A stretch of DNA of 10,862 nucleotides from Bacteroides ovatus (lineage in GTDB: Bacteria; Bacteroidota; Bacteroidia; Bacteroidales; Bacteroidaceae): contig JAUUNK010000171.1 in assembly GCA_030844565.1 (NCBI GenBank), positions 1 through 10,862 of the forward strand. The letters run 5' to 3'. A program made the translations under genes and the position numbers. The notes under the pieces are model-generated. The model was not told the origin of the DNA. It was given only the letters and a program-made list of their open reading frames with translations, and did not search any database. Each line of letters opens with the position of its first letter. The first letter of the stretch is position 1. Below are positions 1-6,640 of the stretch, piece after piece.

Positions 1-655
1 CCTGTTTTTCCAGTGCCTGCGCCAGCGAACAACTGGGACCGGAATCCTTTTCTTTCACCGTGGAATACTTCACTTCTTCGGTAATGACATTCATTTTGGG
101 TACGGGCATATATTCACTGGTTACAGGCTGCCTTATTTTATTGCGGACTGTACCGATAATGATTTGGCCGGTAGTCTGTGAATTGCCGAAGTCCATCCAG
201 TACAGGGGAGACTTCTCATTCAAACTGGTGGTTTCCCTGTAGGCTTTCAAGAACTTCCATAGGTCCAGCCGTGAACGGATATTGTCCGTACAGGTGATAA
301 TGATGTTTGCCAGCTTGGGATTTTCTTTTTCCTGAATGCGCACAGGATACCGGCAGCGTTCCGCCACCCACGTGGAGCCGAAGAAACGGTTGATGCGCGT
401 GACGATAGCCATCGCCTTGTTCTGTCCCAGTTCCGCTTCGCTGAAAAGCTGGCGTCCGATATTGGCTTCGCTGACGGTATCCGGGTCGAATACTGTCACA
501 TGCAATCCCGGGTGTCCGAGTGCCTGCAATGCCACATCCATGCGTGCAAGGTTGGTGATAACTTGCGAACCCGTACCTCCCGCCCCGACAACGATAACGG
601 TGACGGGATGGTAGGGTCTTAACAGATAATTGTCAGTATAATGGAGCTTTTTCAT
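1..655 (-). CDS. PRTRC system ThiF family protein (E1-like), 3' end cut by window
   Basis: E1/ThiF-fold enzymes adenylate the C-terminus of a ubiquitin-like or sulfur-carrier protein. I translated 218 residues from the ATG at 655; the frame runs open past position 1, so the C-terminus is missing. Visible features are a Rossmann-type nucleotide loop GAGGTGS (residues 24-30) after a beta strand, an acidic strand end FDPD (56-59), the NIGRQLF segment (65-71) matching the NxxRQ ATP-binding region of E1 enzymes, a TCTDN strand end, and a PSCSLAQAL segment near residue 210. The overall pattern matches the ThiF member of the ParB-related, ThiF-related cassette. Its ATG overlaps the TGA of the upstream protein B gene as ATGA, implying translational coupling. 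No catalytic cysteine is assigned because the C-terminal part lies outside the window. The family call is firm; the substrate is inferred (see protein C). Confidence 0.93.
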   Translation of the reverse strand, partial: MKKLHYTDNYLLRPYHPVTVIVVGAGGTGSQVITNLARMDVALQALGHPGLHVTVFDPDTVSEANIGRQLFSEAELGQNKAMAIVTRINRFFGSTWVAERCRYPVRIQEKENPKLANIIITCTDNIRSRLDLWKFLKAYRETTSLNEKSPLYWMDFGNSQTTGQIIIGTVRNKIRQPVTSEYMPVPKMNVITEEVKYSTVKEKDSGPSCSLAQALEKQ

Positions 656-1353
656 AATAAGAGGTCTTTTAGTTTTTTGCCGGAAGGTTGCAGTTCGTCA
701 TAATCGAACGGATGGTTGCGCGCCTGCTCCGTGACCGAGACCAAATTGTTTCGGGTTGGATTCGTCTTGCCACCCAAGTGAGAGAATTCGCTGAGCCAGA
801 AACGCTTTTCCCAATATTCCTGAAGTGCTATGAAATTCATGTCGTGCGGTTTTTCGAGCGACGCATTTCCCAGGCATACCTTTGCACCGGACACATTGAA
901 ATAGGGTGCAAGGTAAAGTGCGGTTTTGTCATGTGGTATTTCCCCCTTGAAGGCATGTACATCCAAGCGTTCGTGTTCTACCACGTAGATGATGCCCGGC
1001 ATGTTGAACGTTCCGTCAGGGATGTTCAGTTCTGCTTTGAAATACATTTTTCTCGCCTGCGGCGGATTATACCAGACATATCTTTCCTTTCCCTTTCGGG
1101 GGTCACACCAGAGCATGGTGGGGGGAATGCGTCCGTGGGGGATGTCGTCCCTGGTTTCCGTATAGCATTCCATAAGAGAATTCATGAATTCGTAGGTTAC
1201 CGGGATTCCGGCCCCCATCCGTCCTTTTTCATTGATGGGGCGGAGTTCAAGATAGGTCCGTGGGCATGAATGGCCGACGGTTTCACTTTCGTAAGCGATA
1301 AGTGCTGCCTTGGGATGCAGAATTTGCTGTATTTGATTGGTTAATTCATTCAT
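652..1353 (-). CDS. PRTRC system protein B (prokaryotic E2-like)
   Basis: This 233-residue protein matches PRTRC protein B, which to my recollection is grouped with a prokaryotic E2 (ubiquitin-conjugating-like) family. The signature is the C-terminal stretch TALYLAPYFNV (144-154) followed by AKVCLGNA (157-164), where Cys160 is the candidate catalytic residue behind a proline-containing flap. It is followed by an aromatic EYWEKRFW segment (179-186) and SEFSH. If truly E2-like, Cys160 would accept a ubiquitin-like protein from the adjacent E1-like ThiF; that transfer is inference. The stop codon overlaps the ThiF start (ATGA). The upstream gene F ends 36 bases before this start. The ATG is preceded by AAAGAAC, a leader shared with two other starts in the cassette. 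No signal peptide or membrane helix is seen, so it is probably cytoplasmic. Confidence 0.92.
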   Translation of the reverse strand: MNELTNQIQQILHPKAALIAYESETVGHSCPRTYLELRPINEKGRMGAGIPVTYEFMNSLMECYTETRDDIPHGRIPPTMLWCDPRKGKERYVWYNPPQARKMYFKAELNIPDGTFNMPGIIYVVEHERLDVHAFKGEIPHDKTALYLAPYFNVSGAKVCLGNASLEKPHDMNFIALQEYWEKRFWLSEFSHLGGKTNPTRNNLVSVTEQARNHPFDYDELQPSGKKLKDLLL

Positions 1354-1389
1354 GTTCTTTCATTTTAGTTTCATTTCATATTTGATAAA

Positions 1390-2490
1390 TTAAAAGTGTT
1401 TTGTAATATGATGGATAAAGCGGTCAAGCCACTTGGATAGACATTCAGGAAAGTCGTCCATGACAAATAGCTTGTCCGTTTCCGGTGTCAGGTAGAGCGT
1501 TGTGACGGGGGTGATGGCATACGTTTCCTGCCGGTCCGAGTTGTAGTAGCTTTCCATTTCATCGGCCAAAGCATCCTGAAGGGAATAGGTGAGGGCAAGC
1601 TGCATCTCCAACTCTACCGGCCTGAAATCCGGTGATTCCTCGTATGCCCAGTCATAGGAATATTGCATGATGCTCGGACTATCGGGGGAAATATATGCCA
1701 TGCCTTCCTTTATTAAATTCAAGAATACCTGTTCCGCAGCTTTATTAGGATGGTAGCTTTGTATTTCCTTTTCCAGATTTATACAGAATTTTCTCTTTTC
1801 CATTCGTCTGAGAGCCTGATGGGCTTTTCCTTCCTCATAAGAATGGGAGATTGCCGCGTAGCGTTTTATTTCTTGGACGGGCGCTTCTTCGTTATACCTT
1901 CCGTAATTTTCCAAATACTCCAGAGCCATCTCATAATAGTAAGTCCCCGTGATGTCCTGTATGCCATGGTGACGGATAAACCGGCGAATAAATTCCAGTG
2001 TTATCTTCTTGAGATGTTTGGGTAATTTGGCGGTGAAGTCCAGCGGTATCCAGTAGAGGGATTCCTCCCAATCATGGAATTGGTACAGGCAGAAATAAAG
2101 CCTTCCGTCCCTCTGTTCCAGGTTGATATGCTGGGGCAGTATGGAATCCAAGGCTTTATACAGGTTAGCAATGTTTAGCCGGGACGTTCCTTTTACCGGG
2201 CGGAATGGCAACTCAATCTGCGCAAGGGTGGTATATTTTTGTGCTGAACGGTACAGGTATTGAAAGTTCTCATCCCTTGTAAGGTTGATCCTTTCCCCTT
2301 CATTTTTTTCTATGTAGAGATCGGGAGCAATGGGGAGAATCCTCCCCATTAGAAAATCATTATGGCTCCGGCGGGCGGGAGCCTTCTTTTTTTCCTGCGG
2401 TTTATCCCCCGGCTGACATCGGTGCATTTTGCAGCGTTGATGATAATACCCGCCAATTCCTCCATTTGTGGTCCTGAGAGCTGTTTGCAT
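1390..2490 (-). CDS. PRTRC system protein F (start uncertain)
   Basis: I assign this to PRTRC protein F from its position between C and B and from its overall character; no catalytic motif is recognised. It is a soluble, aromatic-rich protein with an acidic C-terminal third and no membrane segment. Two starts compete. The ATG at 2490 gives 366 residues and has a strong AAGGAGG Shine-Dalgarno followed by AAAGAAC, the leader also seen before protein B and the 69-residue gene. The ATG at 2349 gives 319 residues (MGRILPIAPDLY...) and overlaps the stop of a 60-residue frame as TAATG, a coupling arrangement common in Bacteroides. The 47 extra residues of the long form are compositionally odd (rich in Cys, His, Gln and Lys) and share their DNA with the 60-residue frame. 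I list the longer form because of the Shine-Dalgarno, but the short form is a serious alternative. Confidence 0.82.
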   Translation of the reverse strand: MQTALRTTNGGIGGYYHQRCKMHRCQPGDKPQEKKKAPARRSHNDFLMGRILPIAPDLYIEKNEGERINLTRDENFQYLYRSAQKYTTLAQIELPFRPVKGTSRLNIANLYKALDSILPQHINLEQRDGRLYFCLYQFHDWEESLYWIPLDFTAKLPKHLKKITLEFIRRFIRHHGIQDITGTYYYEMALEYLENYGRYNEEAPVQEIKRYAAISHSYEEGKAHQALRRMEKRKFCINLEKEIQSYHPNKAAEQVFLNLIKEGMAYISPDSPSIMQYSYDWAYEESPDFRPVELEMQLALTYSLQDALADEMESYYNSDRQETYAITPVTTLYLTPETDKLFVMDDFPECLSKWLDRFIHHITKHF

Positions 2491-2531
2491 GTTCTTTCCT
2501 CCTTCTTTTTAGAATTTTTTTTCTTTGTCAT
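2349..2531 (-). CDS. small Lys/Arg-rich protein overlapping PRTRC F start
   Basis: A 60-residue frame begins at the ATG at 2531, only 4 bases after the stop of protein C, with a purine-rich GAAAGGATAA ahead of it. The protein opens with a lysine-rich segment (MTKKKNSKKKEER), has a possible amphipathic helix around PQMEELAGIIINAAK (residues 21-35), and then a basic RRKKRR cluster (46-51). Its TAA overlaps the alternative ATG of protein F (TAATG). This spacing on both sides is what a real operon gene would show, and the basic ends suggest nucleic-acid binding. However, it lies in a different frame over the first 47 codons of the long form of F, so one of the two may be spurious. I recognise no family. 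Moderate to low confidence. Confidence 0.45.
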   Translation of the reverse strand: MTKKKNSKKKEERTCKQLSGPQMEELAGIIINAAKCTDVSRGINRRKKRRLPPAGAIMIF

Positions 2532-2535
2532 ACGC

Positions 2536-2757
2536 TTATCCTTTCGTTCCGATGGTGGTCTTGAACTGATACACTGCGCAGTCGTTTTCAAACTCCGGAC
2601 CGTGCAGGGTTGCCGTAGTTACTTCGGGGTAATACATAGAATAAAAGTCCATTACTTCCGTCAGGGACATGTTGCTGTCCGGATCGTCCAAATTCAGTGT
2701 GGAATTGTTTTTCCTCAGTCGGAATACTCTTTTGAGTCCTTTAATTTCAAGTGGCAT
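2536..2757 (-). CDS. PRTRC system protein C (ubiquitin-like)
   Basis: This 73-residue protein is ubiquitin-sized and matches PRTRC protein C: an N-terminal beta-hairpin-like stretch (MPLEIKGLKRVFRL), a DDPDSNMSLTEVMDFYS segment that should be the helix, YYPEVTTATLHGPE, and the C-terminus YQFKTTIGTKG. To my recollection the family is classed as a prokaryotic ubiquitin-like beta-grasp protein. The chain ends directly in glycine, the chemistry an E1-like enzyme needs, so no protease trimming would be required. With ThiF (E1-like) and B (E2-like) in the same operon, it is the obvious candidate modifier. That role is inferred from fold class and context. It starts 20 bases after the end of E, and its stop is 4 bases before the next small frame. 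Confidence 0.9.
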   Translation of the reverse strand: MPLEIKGLKRVFRLRKNNSTLNLDDPDSNMSLTEVMDFYSMYYPEVTTATLHGPEFENDCAVYQFKTTIGTKG

Positions 2758-2777
2758 ATTAATTCTTTTTTAAAGGT

Positions 2778-3647
2778 TTAACAATATACAAGTTCCATTT
2801 GCGCCTCGTCTTTCATGCGGTATTCCTTGGGGAAGTCGGGGTATTCGGCGTAAGGGTCTTCCCGCAAGATTTCCCTGTCGTTTTCGTCATCTTTGTCGAA
2901 GAACAACGTTTCCGCGGGCTGTGGCTGAATATGGTTTACCGGATTCTGATAGTATTGCCCGTACACAGGTTGAGGTTGCGGCATCTCGGTCCGATATGCT
3001 TGAGATATCGGCTGGGGTTGCATGATTCTGGGTTGCGGCAATGGTTGTGATAAAGGCTGTGTTGCCGGTTGAGGTGTCGGTTGTTGCCGAGGCGACGGTT
3101 GCTGTTGAACAGGCTGTGTTTGTGAAATCTCCTCTGCAAACAGGCTGCCTTGGGACGACTTTTTCTGAGCCTCCTGTATTCTTGCCTCTATATCTTTCTG
3201 CCGGGTTACATCTGCAAGGACTTTGGCTTGTTTGAAACAGGTGACCGCTTCCGAATACTTGCCTGCGGTGAAGGCTTCTTCTGCACGTTTGAGAAGTTTT
3301 TCCATTTTCTCCCGTTTCTCGCGGGCTTCTTTTGTTTCCTTGGTATTGGCGGAGTTTGTTGTCTTGCGTTGTGCGGCAACAGCTTCCGCTTGTTTTTCGA
3401 AAGCTTCAAGGTTGGTGAGGATGCCCTGCACTTTTTGCAGAGGTGTGGTAACTTGCCGTAAAAATTGTGCATCCAGTTCCTCGGGTGTGCCGTTCAATAC
3501 CAACGGTACGATAAGCTGCCCGGTTTCTTCTTTCAGGCCGTTTCGTTTGGGCATGACTGCCACTATGAGGTGGTTGTCCACACGACGGAGGTTGATGTTC
3601 AGGTCTGTGCCTGGGGACATCATTTGAAAAATTGATTGAAAAAACAT
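2778..3647 (-). CDS. PRTRC system protein E
   Basis: The first 70 residues match PRTRC protein E: a start like MFFQSIFQMM, a beta-rich region with VAVMPKRN (29-36), then LIVPLVLNGTPEELDAQF (45-62). A charged helical region follows (about 80-165). It contains a TPR-like unit, LLKRAEEAFTAGKYSEAVTCFKQAK (118-142), whose alternating small and aromatic residues fit one helix pair. Residues about 178-243 are a proline/glutamine-rich low-complexity linker, and the tail (250-283) is strongly acidic (DKDDENDREI). The layout of conserved head, helical hairpin, flexible linker and acidic tail suggests a scaffold or adaptor rather than an enzyme. Gaps to the genes on each side are about 20 bases. It is probably cytoplasmic. 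Function is unknown to me. Confidence 0.88.
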   Translation of the reverse strand: MFFQSIFQMMSPGTDLNINLRRVDNHLIVAVMPKRNGLKEETGQLIVPLVLNGTPEELDAQFLRQVTTPLQKVQGILTNLEAFEKQAEAVAAQRKTTNSANTKETKEAREKREKMEKLLKRAEEAFTAGKYSEAVTCFKQAKVLADVTRQKDIEARIQEAQKKSSQGSLFAEEISQTQPVQQQPSPRQQPTPQPATQPLSQPLPQPRIMQPQPISQAYRTEMPQPQPVYGQYYQNPVNHIQPQPAETLFFDKDDENDREILREDPYAEYPDFPKEYRMKDEAQMELVYC

Positions 3648-3665
3648 AGTGTTTAATTTTTAATG

Positions 3666-3875
3666 TTATACATAATTTTCTTTGAGATACGCCTTTAGAA
3701 GCTCGTTCCTGTCCGGTTGTGCGGCGATGTTACACAATGGTCCGAGATAGTAGCCGATACTTCTTGGTTCATCGACGGTATGGGGGAATCGTCTTTTAAC
3801 AGGTTTTGCGGGACGTTTTTTGGGCCACACGGCTGGCATGGCCGGAGCCGATGAGGTGCATGTTCTTGTTTTCAT
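3666..3875 (-). CDS. small basic hypothetical protein, PRTRC operon
   Basis: This 69-residue protein starts at the ATG at 3875, with AAAAAGAAC directly upstream as at other starts in this cassette. The N-terminal third is rich in Ala, Pro, Lys and Arg (PKKRPAKPVKRR, about residues 18-29). The C-terminal half looks folded, with SIGYYLGPLCNIAAQPDRNELLKAYLKENY ending in a probable helix. It lies 18 bases before protein E and 19 bases after the membrane protein, so it is very likely co-transcribed. I recognise no family. The basic N-terminus could bind nucleic acid or an acidic partner such as the tail of E, but that is speculation. The frame is better supported by spacing than by homology. Confidence 0.7.
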   Translation of the reverse strand: MKTRTCTSSAPAMPAVWPKKRPAKPVKRRFPHTVDEPRSIGYYLGPLCNIAAQPDRNELLKAYLKENYV

Positions 3876-3894
3876 GTTCTTTTTGTTTAAAGGT

Positions 3895-4107
3895 TTATAC
3901 TAACATCCCGATAAGAATCAGAACGATGAGGATTGTTGCGACGAATGAAGCCAGCCGGGCCAACAACCGGATAATGCCTCCTGCCACCAACAGGAACAGG
4001 ATGGTGTAAATAGGAACAATACCTTTGAGGTATAGCTGGAAGATTCCTATGGCCAGTACTAGCATGACCATTGACTTGCAGATGTTTGCGATGAGTTGTA
4101 GTTTCAT
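3895..4107 (-). CDS. small membrane protein, about three helices
   Basis: The 70-residue product is almost entirely hydrophobic. Likely membrane helices are at about residues 13-27 (MVMLVLAIGIFQLYL), 30-49 and 52-70 (FVATILIVLILIGMLV). Lys28, Arg47 and Arg51 mark the short loops. This composition cannot easily arise from an out-of-frame shadow. It is the first gene of the block that includes the PRTRC cassette, separated from topB by a 364-base non-coding gap and followed by the 69-residue gene after 19 bases. A small holin-like or transfer-associated membrane protein would fit by size, but no family is recognised, so I assign no function. Confidence 0.75.
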   Translation of the reverse strand: MKLQLIANICKSMVMLVLAIGIFQLYLKGIVPIYTILFLLVAGGIIRLLARLASFVATILIVLILIGMLV

Positions 4108-4471
4108 ATTTTTATTATTTTTAAAAGTGAATAATTATCCCATCGGGATCTGTTTTCCCGATTTTATAGGCTCCCGGCTCTTGGATTGCCCTTTTGTGTC
4201 AAGGCTTGGCGGAAAAAAATACCGCAAGCGAAGCGAGGATGATTTTTTTCCAGCCAACCAGCCCGCAGGGCCGCCTTGACGCAAATACGGGGCAATCCAA
4301 GACCTTTGCCGTTTAAAAGCGGAAAAACATATCCTCTGAAAACAGAAAATGCAGACCTTTACAGCCTGCATTTTTCCTGTCGTGTTATATGAAACCCGGG
4401 TAACTTTTAGGTTTTGGATACCCAACGTTTACTTATGGGTTGCCGTGCGTCTTTTATTACTGCCGGCTTCT
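4108..4471. other. 364-base gap between topB and the membrane-protein gene
   Basis: No convincing gene is present. A 96-codon minus-strand frame at 4135-4425 covers most of it, but it reads through a large palindrome and resembles no family. The gap holds the nested palindrome at 4179-4302 and a small hairpin, ATCGGGA (4142-4148) with TCCCGAT (4156-4162), followed on the plus strand by a short T run. It also holds weak GGGTA/TACCC symmetry near 4399-4422. I found no TAnnTTTG promoter on the minus strand, so the downstream genes may be read from the promoter upstream of the whole block. Confidence 0.6.
4179..4302. repeat. nested palindrome with GCGAAGC apex
   Basis: Three nested inverted repeats share one centre. 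The outer arms are TCTTGGATTGCCC (4179-4191) and its exact complement (4290-4302). The middle arms are GTCAAGGC (4198-4205) and GCCTTGAC (4273-4280). The inner arms are TTGGCGGAAAAAAAT (4206-4220) and its complement with one extra base (4242-4257). The 21-base loop contains GCGAAGC (4228-4234). The structure lies between genes. A matching design occurs at 8752-8903. It could act as folded single-stranded DNA, as an RNA structure in the operon transcript, or as a recombination substrate; the sequence does not decide. Confidence 0.8.
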
Positions 4472-6241
4472 TTATTCATTCTGTTTGGGATACTTTCCGA
4501 ATATTTCCTCCGTAACCTCTAAAGCAAGTTTCCGCACGCCGTCCAGAAATTCTTCTTGGGAGAGTTTCCCTTGTTCCATCCGTGCCAGTTGTGCTTCCCA
4601 ACCGGAAGTCAACGCAGCTCCCGCAATCTTCATGCCCCGTACCGTTTCATATATATAAAGCCCTTTTCGGGTGGGGATAATGTATTTTCCCCGGTAGCAG
4701 ATATATTTGCGGTCAATCAGCGTTTGGAGGATGTGGGTACGGGTGGCTACGGTTCCCAATCCGGTGGTATCCAGATACTCAATCAGTTCCGCATCGGTAT
4801 AGGGGGATGCGGGCAGATCTTTCTTGTAAACCAAATTACAGCCAGTTACCGGGATGGTTTCTCCTGCCGACAATTCAGGCAAGGGAATGGGCCGGTATCC
4901 ATCTGCGGTGATCCTGTCTTCCCGTTCAAAGATTTTGAACCATCCCTTTTCGATGATACGGTAAACACGGCATTGGAATTTACGGGCGGCGCAAATGGCA
5001 TCCACGGTTTTATATTCCACCTTGCAGGCGGGCATGCAAGCTTCCATCATCCGTCCCACAATCAACAGGTAAAGTTGCATTTCCTCGCGGTCCAATCCTT
5101 CGGGGCGCATATCGGTGGGGATGATAGCATGGTGTTCCGTCACCCGCTCCGCATCGACCACTCTTTTGGGAAGGTCACCAATATTGATACCCATTGTCTT
5201 GGTATAGGGCCGGAATTCCTTCCGGCTGAGGATTTTTTCCATGATGGAAGGCAATGTATTGTATACATCTTCCGAAAGAAAACGGCTGGAGGTGCGCGGA
5301 TAGGAAACCAGTTTCTTTTCATAAAGCCGCTGGGCGATGTCAAGTGACTTTCCGGCGGTCATGCCGTAATATTTGTTGGCGTCTTTCTGCAGTTCAGTCA
5401 GGTTGTAAAGGGCGGGCGGCTCTATTTCTTTTACCTGTGTGGCAATGGCGGCAATACGGGCATGTCCTGCCAGTTTACAGTCGGTGTAAAGTTGCGCGGC
5501 CTGTTCGCGGTCGGTAAATTCTTCCGTACAGCGCAGTTTGATCAGGGTATTGTCCTTGTACAGGCTGACAAAAAGAGGGAAAGTATCCACGGCGATATGG
5601 TTTTCCCGTTCTCGGTAGCGGCTGCTGATGGCTGCCAGAACGGGTGTCTGTACGCGTCCGAGGGAATTGTTTCCCAGCCCGGTGGCGTGGCAGATGGCAT
5701 AGCTTGCATTTTGTCCCAACAACCAGTCCGCTTTATTACGGCTGTCAGCGGCAAGGAACATGCCTTCAAACAGGTTGCCGGGCTTGAGGTTAGCCATGCC
5801 GTTCAATACGGCTTCGTTCGTGAGCGATGAAATCCATAACCGGTAATATGGTTTCCGGCAATTCAGGTATTGGTATAGATAGCGGAACAACATTTCTCCT
5901 TCGCGGGAGGCGTCAGTAGCTGCGACGATGGTATCGCAGGCTGCGAATACCTTTTCAATTACCTTTAATTGGAGTACGGCATTGATGTCGGGTATCCATC
6001 CCGTGTCCGCTTTTACATGCTTCACCATTAGCTTGAACGGCTTGGGGTTTAGCGGGAAGTCCTCGCGTTTCAGCCGTGCGATTCCGTAATCCTTCGGCAT
6101 GGCAAGTGAGAGCATGTTGCCGAAAGTCCATGTTACCATATAACCGTTGCCGGTCATATATCCGTTTTCTTTAGTATATGCGCCCAGGATTCTTGCTATC
6201 TCTTTTCCTACATTCGGTTTGTCGGTCACTATTGCGATCAT
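4472..6241 (-). CDS. topB: DNA topoisomerase III, conjugative-element type
   Basis: This type IA topoisomerase of 589 residues relaxes or decatenates DNA by passing strands through a transient 5'-phosphotyrosine break. The Toprim start is IVTDKPNVGKEIARILG (4-20) and the second Toprim motif is ATDASREGE (108-116). SLGRVQTPVL (193-202) and the active-site segment LVSYPRTSSRFL (311-322) are clear, with Tyr314 the predicted catalytic residue, followed by TEHHAIIPT (368-376). No C-terminal zinc-finger cysteine cluster is seen, so it is a minimal core enzyme, shorter than Escherichia coli topoisomerase III. The usual Toprim Glu is Asp here (TDKP), and the second acid of DxD is Ser (DAS). I believe such changes occur in this mobile-element subfamily. 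It follows two DUF4099-family genes, an order typical of Bacteroides transfer regions, and probably resolves DNA intermediates of the element. Confidence 0.96.
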   Translation of the reverse strand: MIAIVTDKPNVGKEIARILGAYTKENGYMTGNGYMVTWTFGNMLSLAMPKDYGIARLKREDFPLNPKPFKLMVKHVKADTGWIPDINAVLQLKVIEKVFAACDTIVAATDASREGEMLFRYLYQYLNCRKPYYRLWISSLTNEAVLNGMANLKPGNLFEGMFLAADSRNKADWLLGQNASYAICHATGLGNNSLGRVQTPVLAAISSRYRERENHIAVDTFPLFVSLYKDNTLIKLRCTEEFTDREQAAQLYTDCKLAGHARIAAIATQVKEIEPPALYNLTELQKDANKYYGMTAGKSLDIAQRLYEKKLVSYPRTSSRFLSEDVYNTLPSIMEKILSRKEFRPYTKTMGINIGDLPKRVVDAERVTEHHAIIPTDMRPEGLDREEMQLYLLIVGRMMEACMPACKVEYKTVDAICAARKFQCRVYRIIEKGWFKIFEREDRITADGYRPIPLPELSAGETIPVTGCNLVYKKDLPASPYTDAELIEYLDTTGLGTVATRTHILQTLIDRKYICYRGKYIIPTRKGLYIYETVRGMKIAGAALTSGWEAQLARMEQGKLSQEEFLDGVRKLALEVTEEIFGKYPKQNE

Positions 6242-6263
6242 AATCTTTTCTTTTTTAGTTTCC

Positions 6264-6291
6264 CCGCATCGCTTTTGCTACGGCGATGCGG
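6264..6291 (-). promoter_or_regulatory. GC-rich hairpin in the leader of topB
   Basis: CCGCATCGC (6264-6272) and GCGATGCGG (6283-6291) form a perfect 9-base stem with a 10-base loop. It lies in the 96-base gap between the stand-alone DUF4099 gene and topB, ending 22 bases before the topB ATG on the minus strand. No T run follows it in the direction of topB transcription, so it is not a conventional terminator. It would sit in the message as an RNA structure that could affect stability, processing or translation of topB. Confidence 0.6.
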
Positions 6292-6337
6292 AAAAAGAAG
6301 TTTGTATTTCTTTGATTTTTCTGTTAAAACGGTAGCC

Positions 6338-6601
6338 TTATTCCGCTCCTTCCGGGCTAATCCCGTTAATTTCCACTACCGGTTTCCCGTCCGGTCCTTT
6401 CACGATTCTAAGGGTAGCGTCCATCGTTATGCAGAATACCGAGGTTCGGAGTTTCAGTGGGATAACTTCCGTGATTTCTCCTTGCAGGAGCCGTTGCATG
6501 TTCTCGCTTTTCTCCAGTTTTTCTTTTGGGATACCTAGGGCTTGCAGTTGCTTCCAGTCGAGGTTTTCTGCCTTAAATACTTGATTTGTGTTCTGATTCA
6601 T
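6338..6601 (-). CDS. stand-alone DUF4099 domain protein
   Basis: The 87-residue protein aligns with residues of about 170-245 of the large DUF4099/DUF3945 protein just upstream. LDWKQLQALGIPKEKLE here matches VNWDELDKMGISKASLE there, and further on TMDATLRIVKGPDGKPVVEINGI matches KLDARLSFITMKDGQIGLGIHGI. It is therefore one DUF4099 unit without the DUF3945 repeats. Both ends look natural (NQNTNQVFKAEN before the domain, ISPEGAE after), so it is a separate small gene rather than a broken end. It lies 39 bases downstream of the large gene and 96 bases upstream of topB. The function of DUF4099 is unknown to me; constant company with topB and transfer genes suggests a role in element DNA handling. 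Confidence 0.85.
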   Translation of the reverse strand: MNQNTNQVFKAENLDWKQLQALGIPKEKLEKSENMQRLLQGEITEVIPLKLRTSVFCITMDATLRIVKGPDGKPVVEINGISPEGAE

Positions 6602-6640
6602 CTTTTTCCGATTGAATGGTTAATGATTCTTTTTTACTTT

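Noticed and set aside
60..242. 60-codon plus-strand frame with hydrophobic start
   Set aside because: It lies opposite the ThiF coding sequence, which is clearly the real gene.
688..1269. 193-codon plus-strand frame opposite protein B
   Set aside because: It is the complement shadow of a well-recognised PRTRC B gene.
2936..3139. CRISPR-like or satellite repeat suggested by repetitive CAR/CCN codons
   Set aside because: The repetition is the Pro/Gln-rich linker of protein E; unit length and sequence are irregular and there are no spacers.
4142..4165. Possible plus-strand terminator (ATCGGGA/TCCCGAT)
   Set aside because: Only four T follow and no plus-strand gene precedes it; noted as a hairpin in the gap rather than a terminator.
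4135..4425. 96-codon minus-strand frame in the gap after topB
   Set aside because: It runs through the nested palindrome and reads as an incoherent mixture with no family resemblance; the palindrome explains the DNA better than a gene.
4556..5347. 263-codon plus-strand frame opposite topB
   Set aside because: topB on the minus strand has intact motifs throughout; the plus frame has no recognisable domain.
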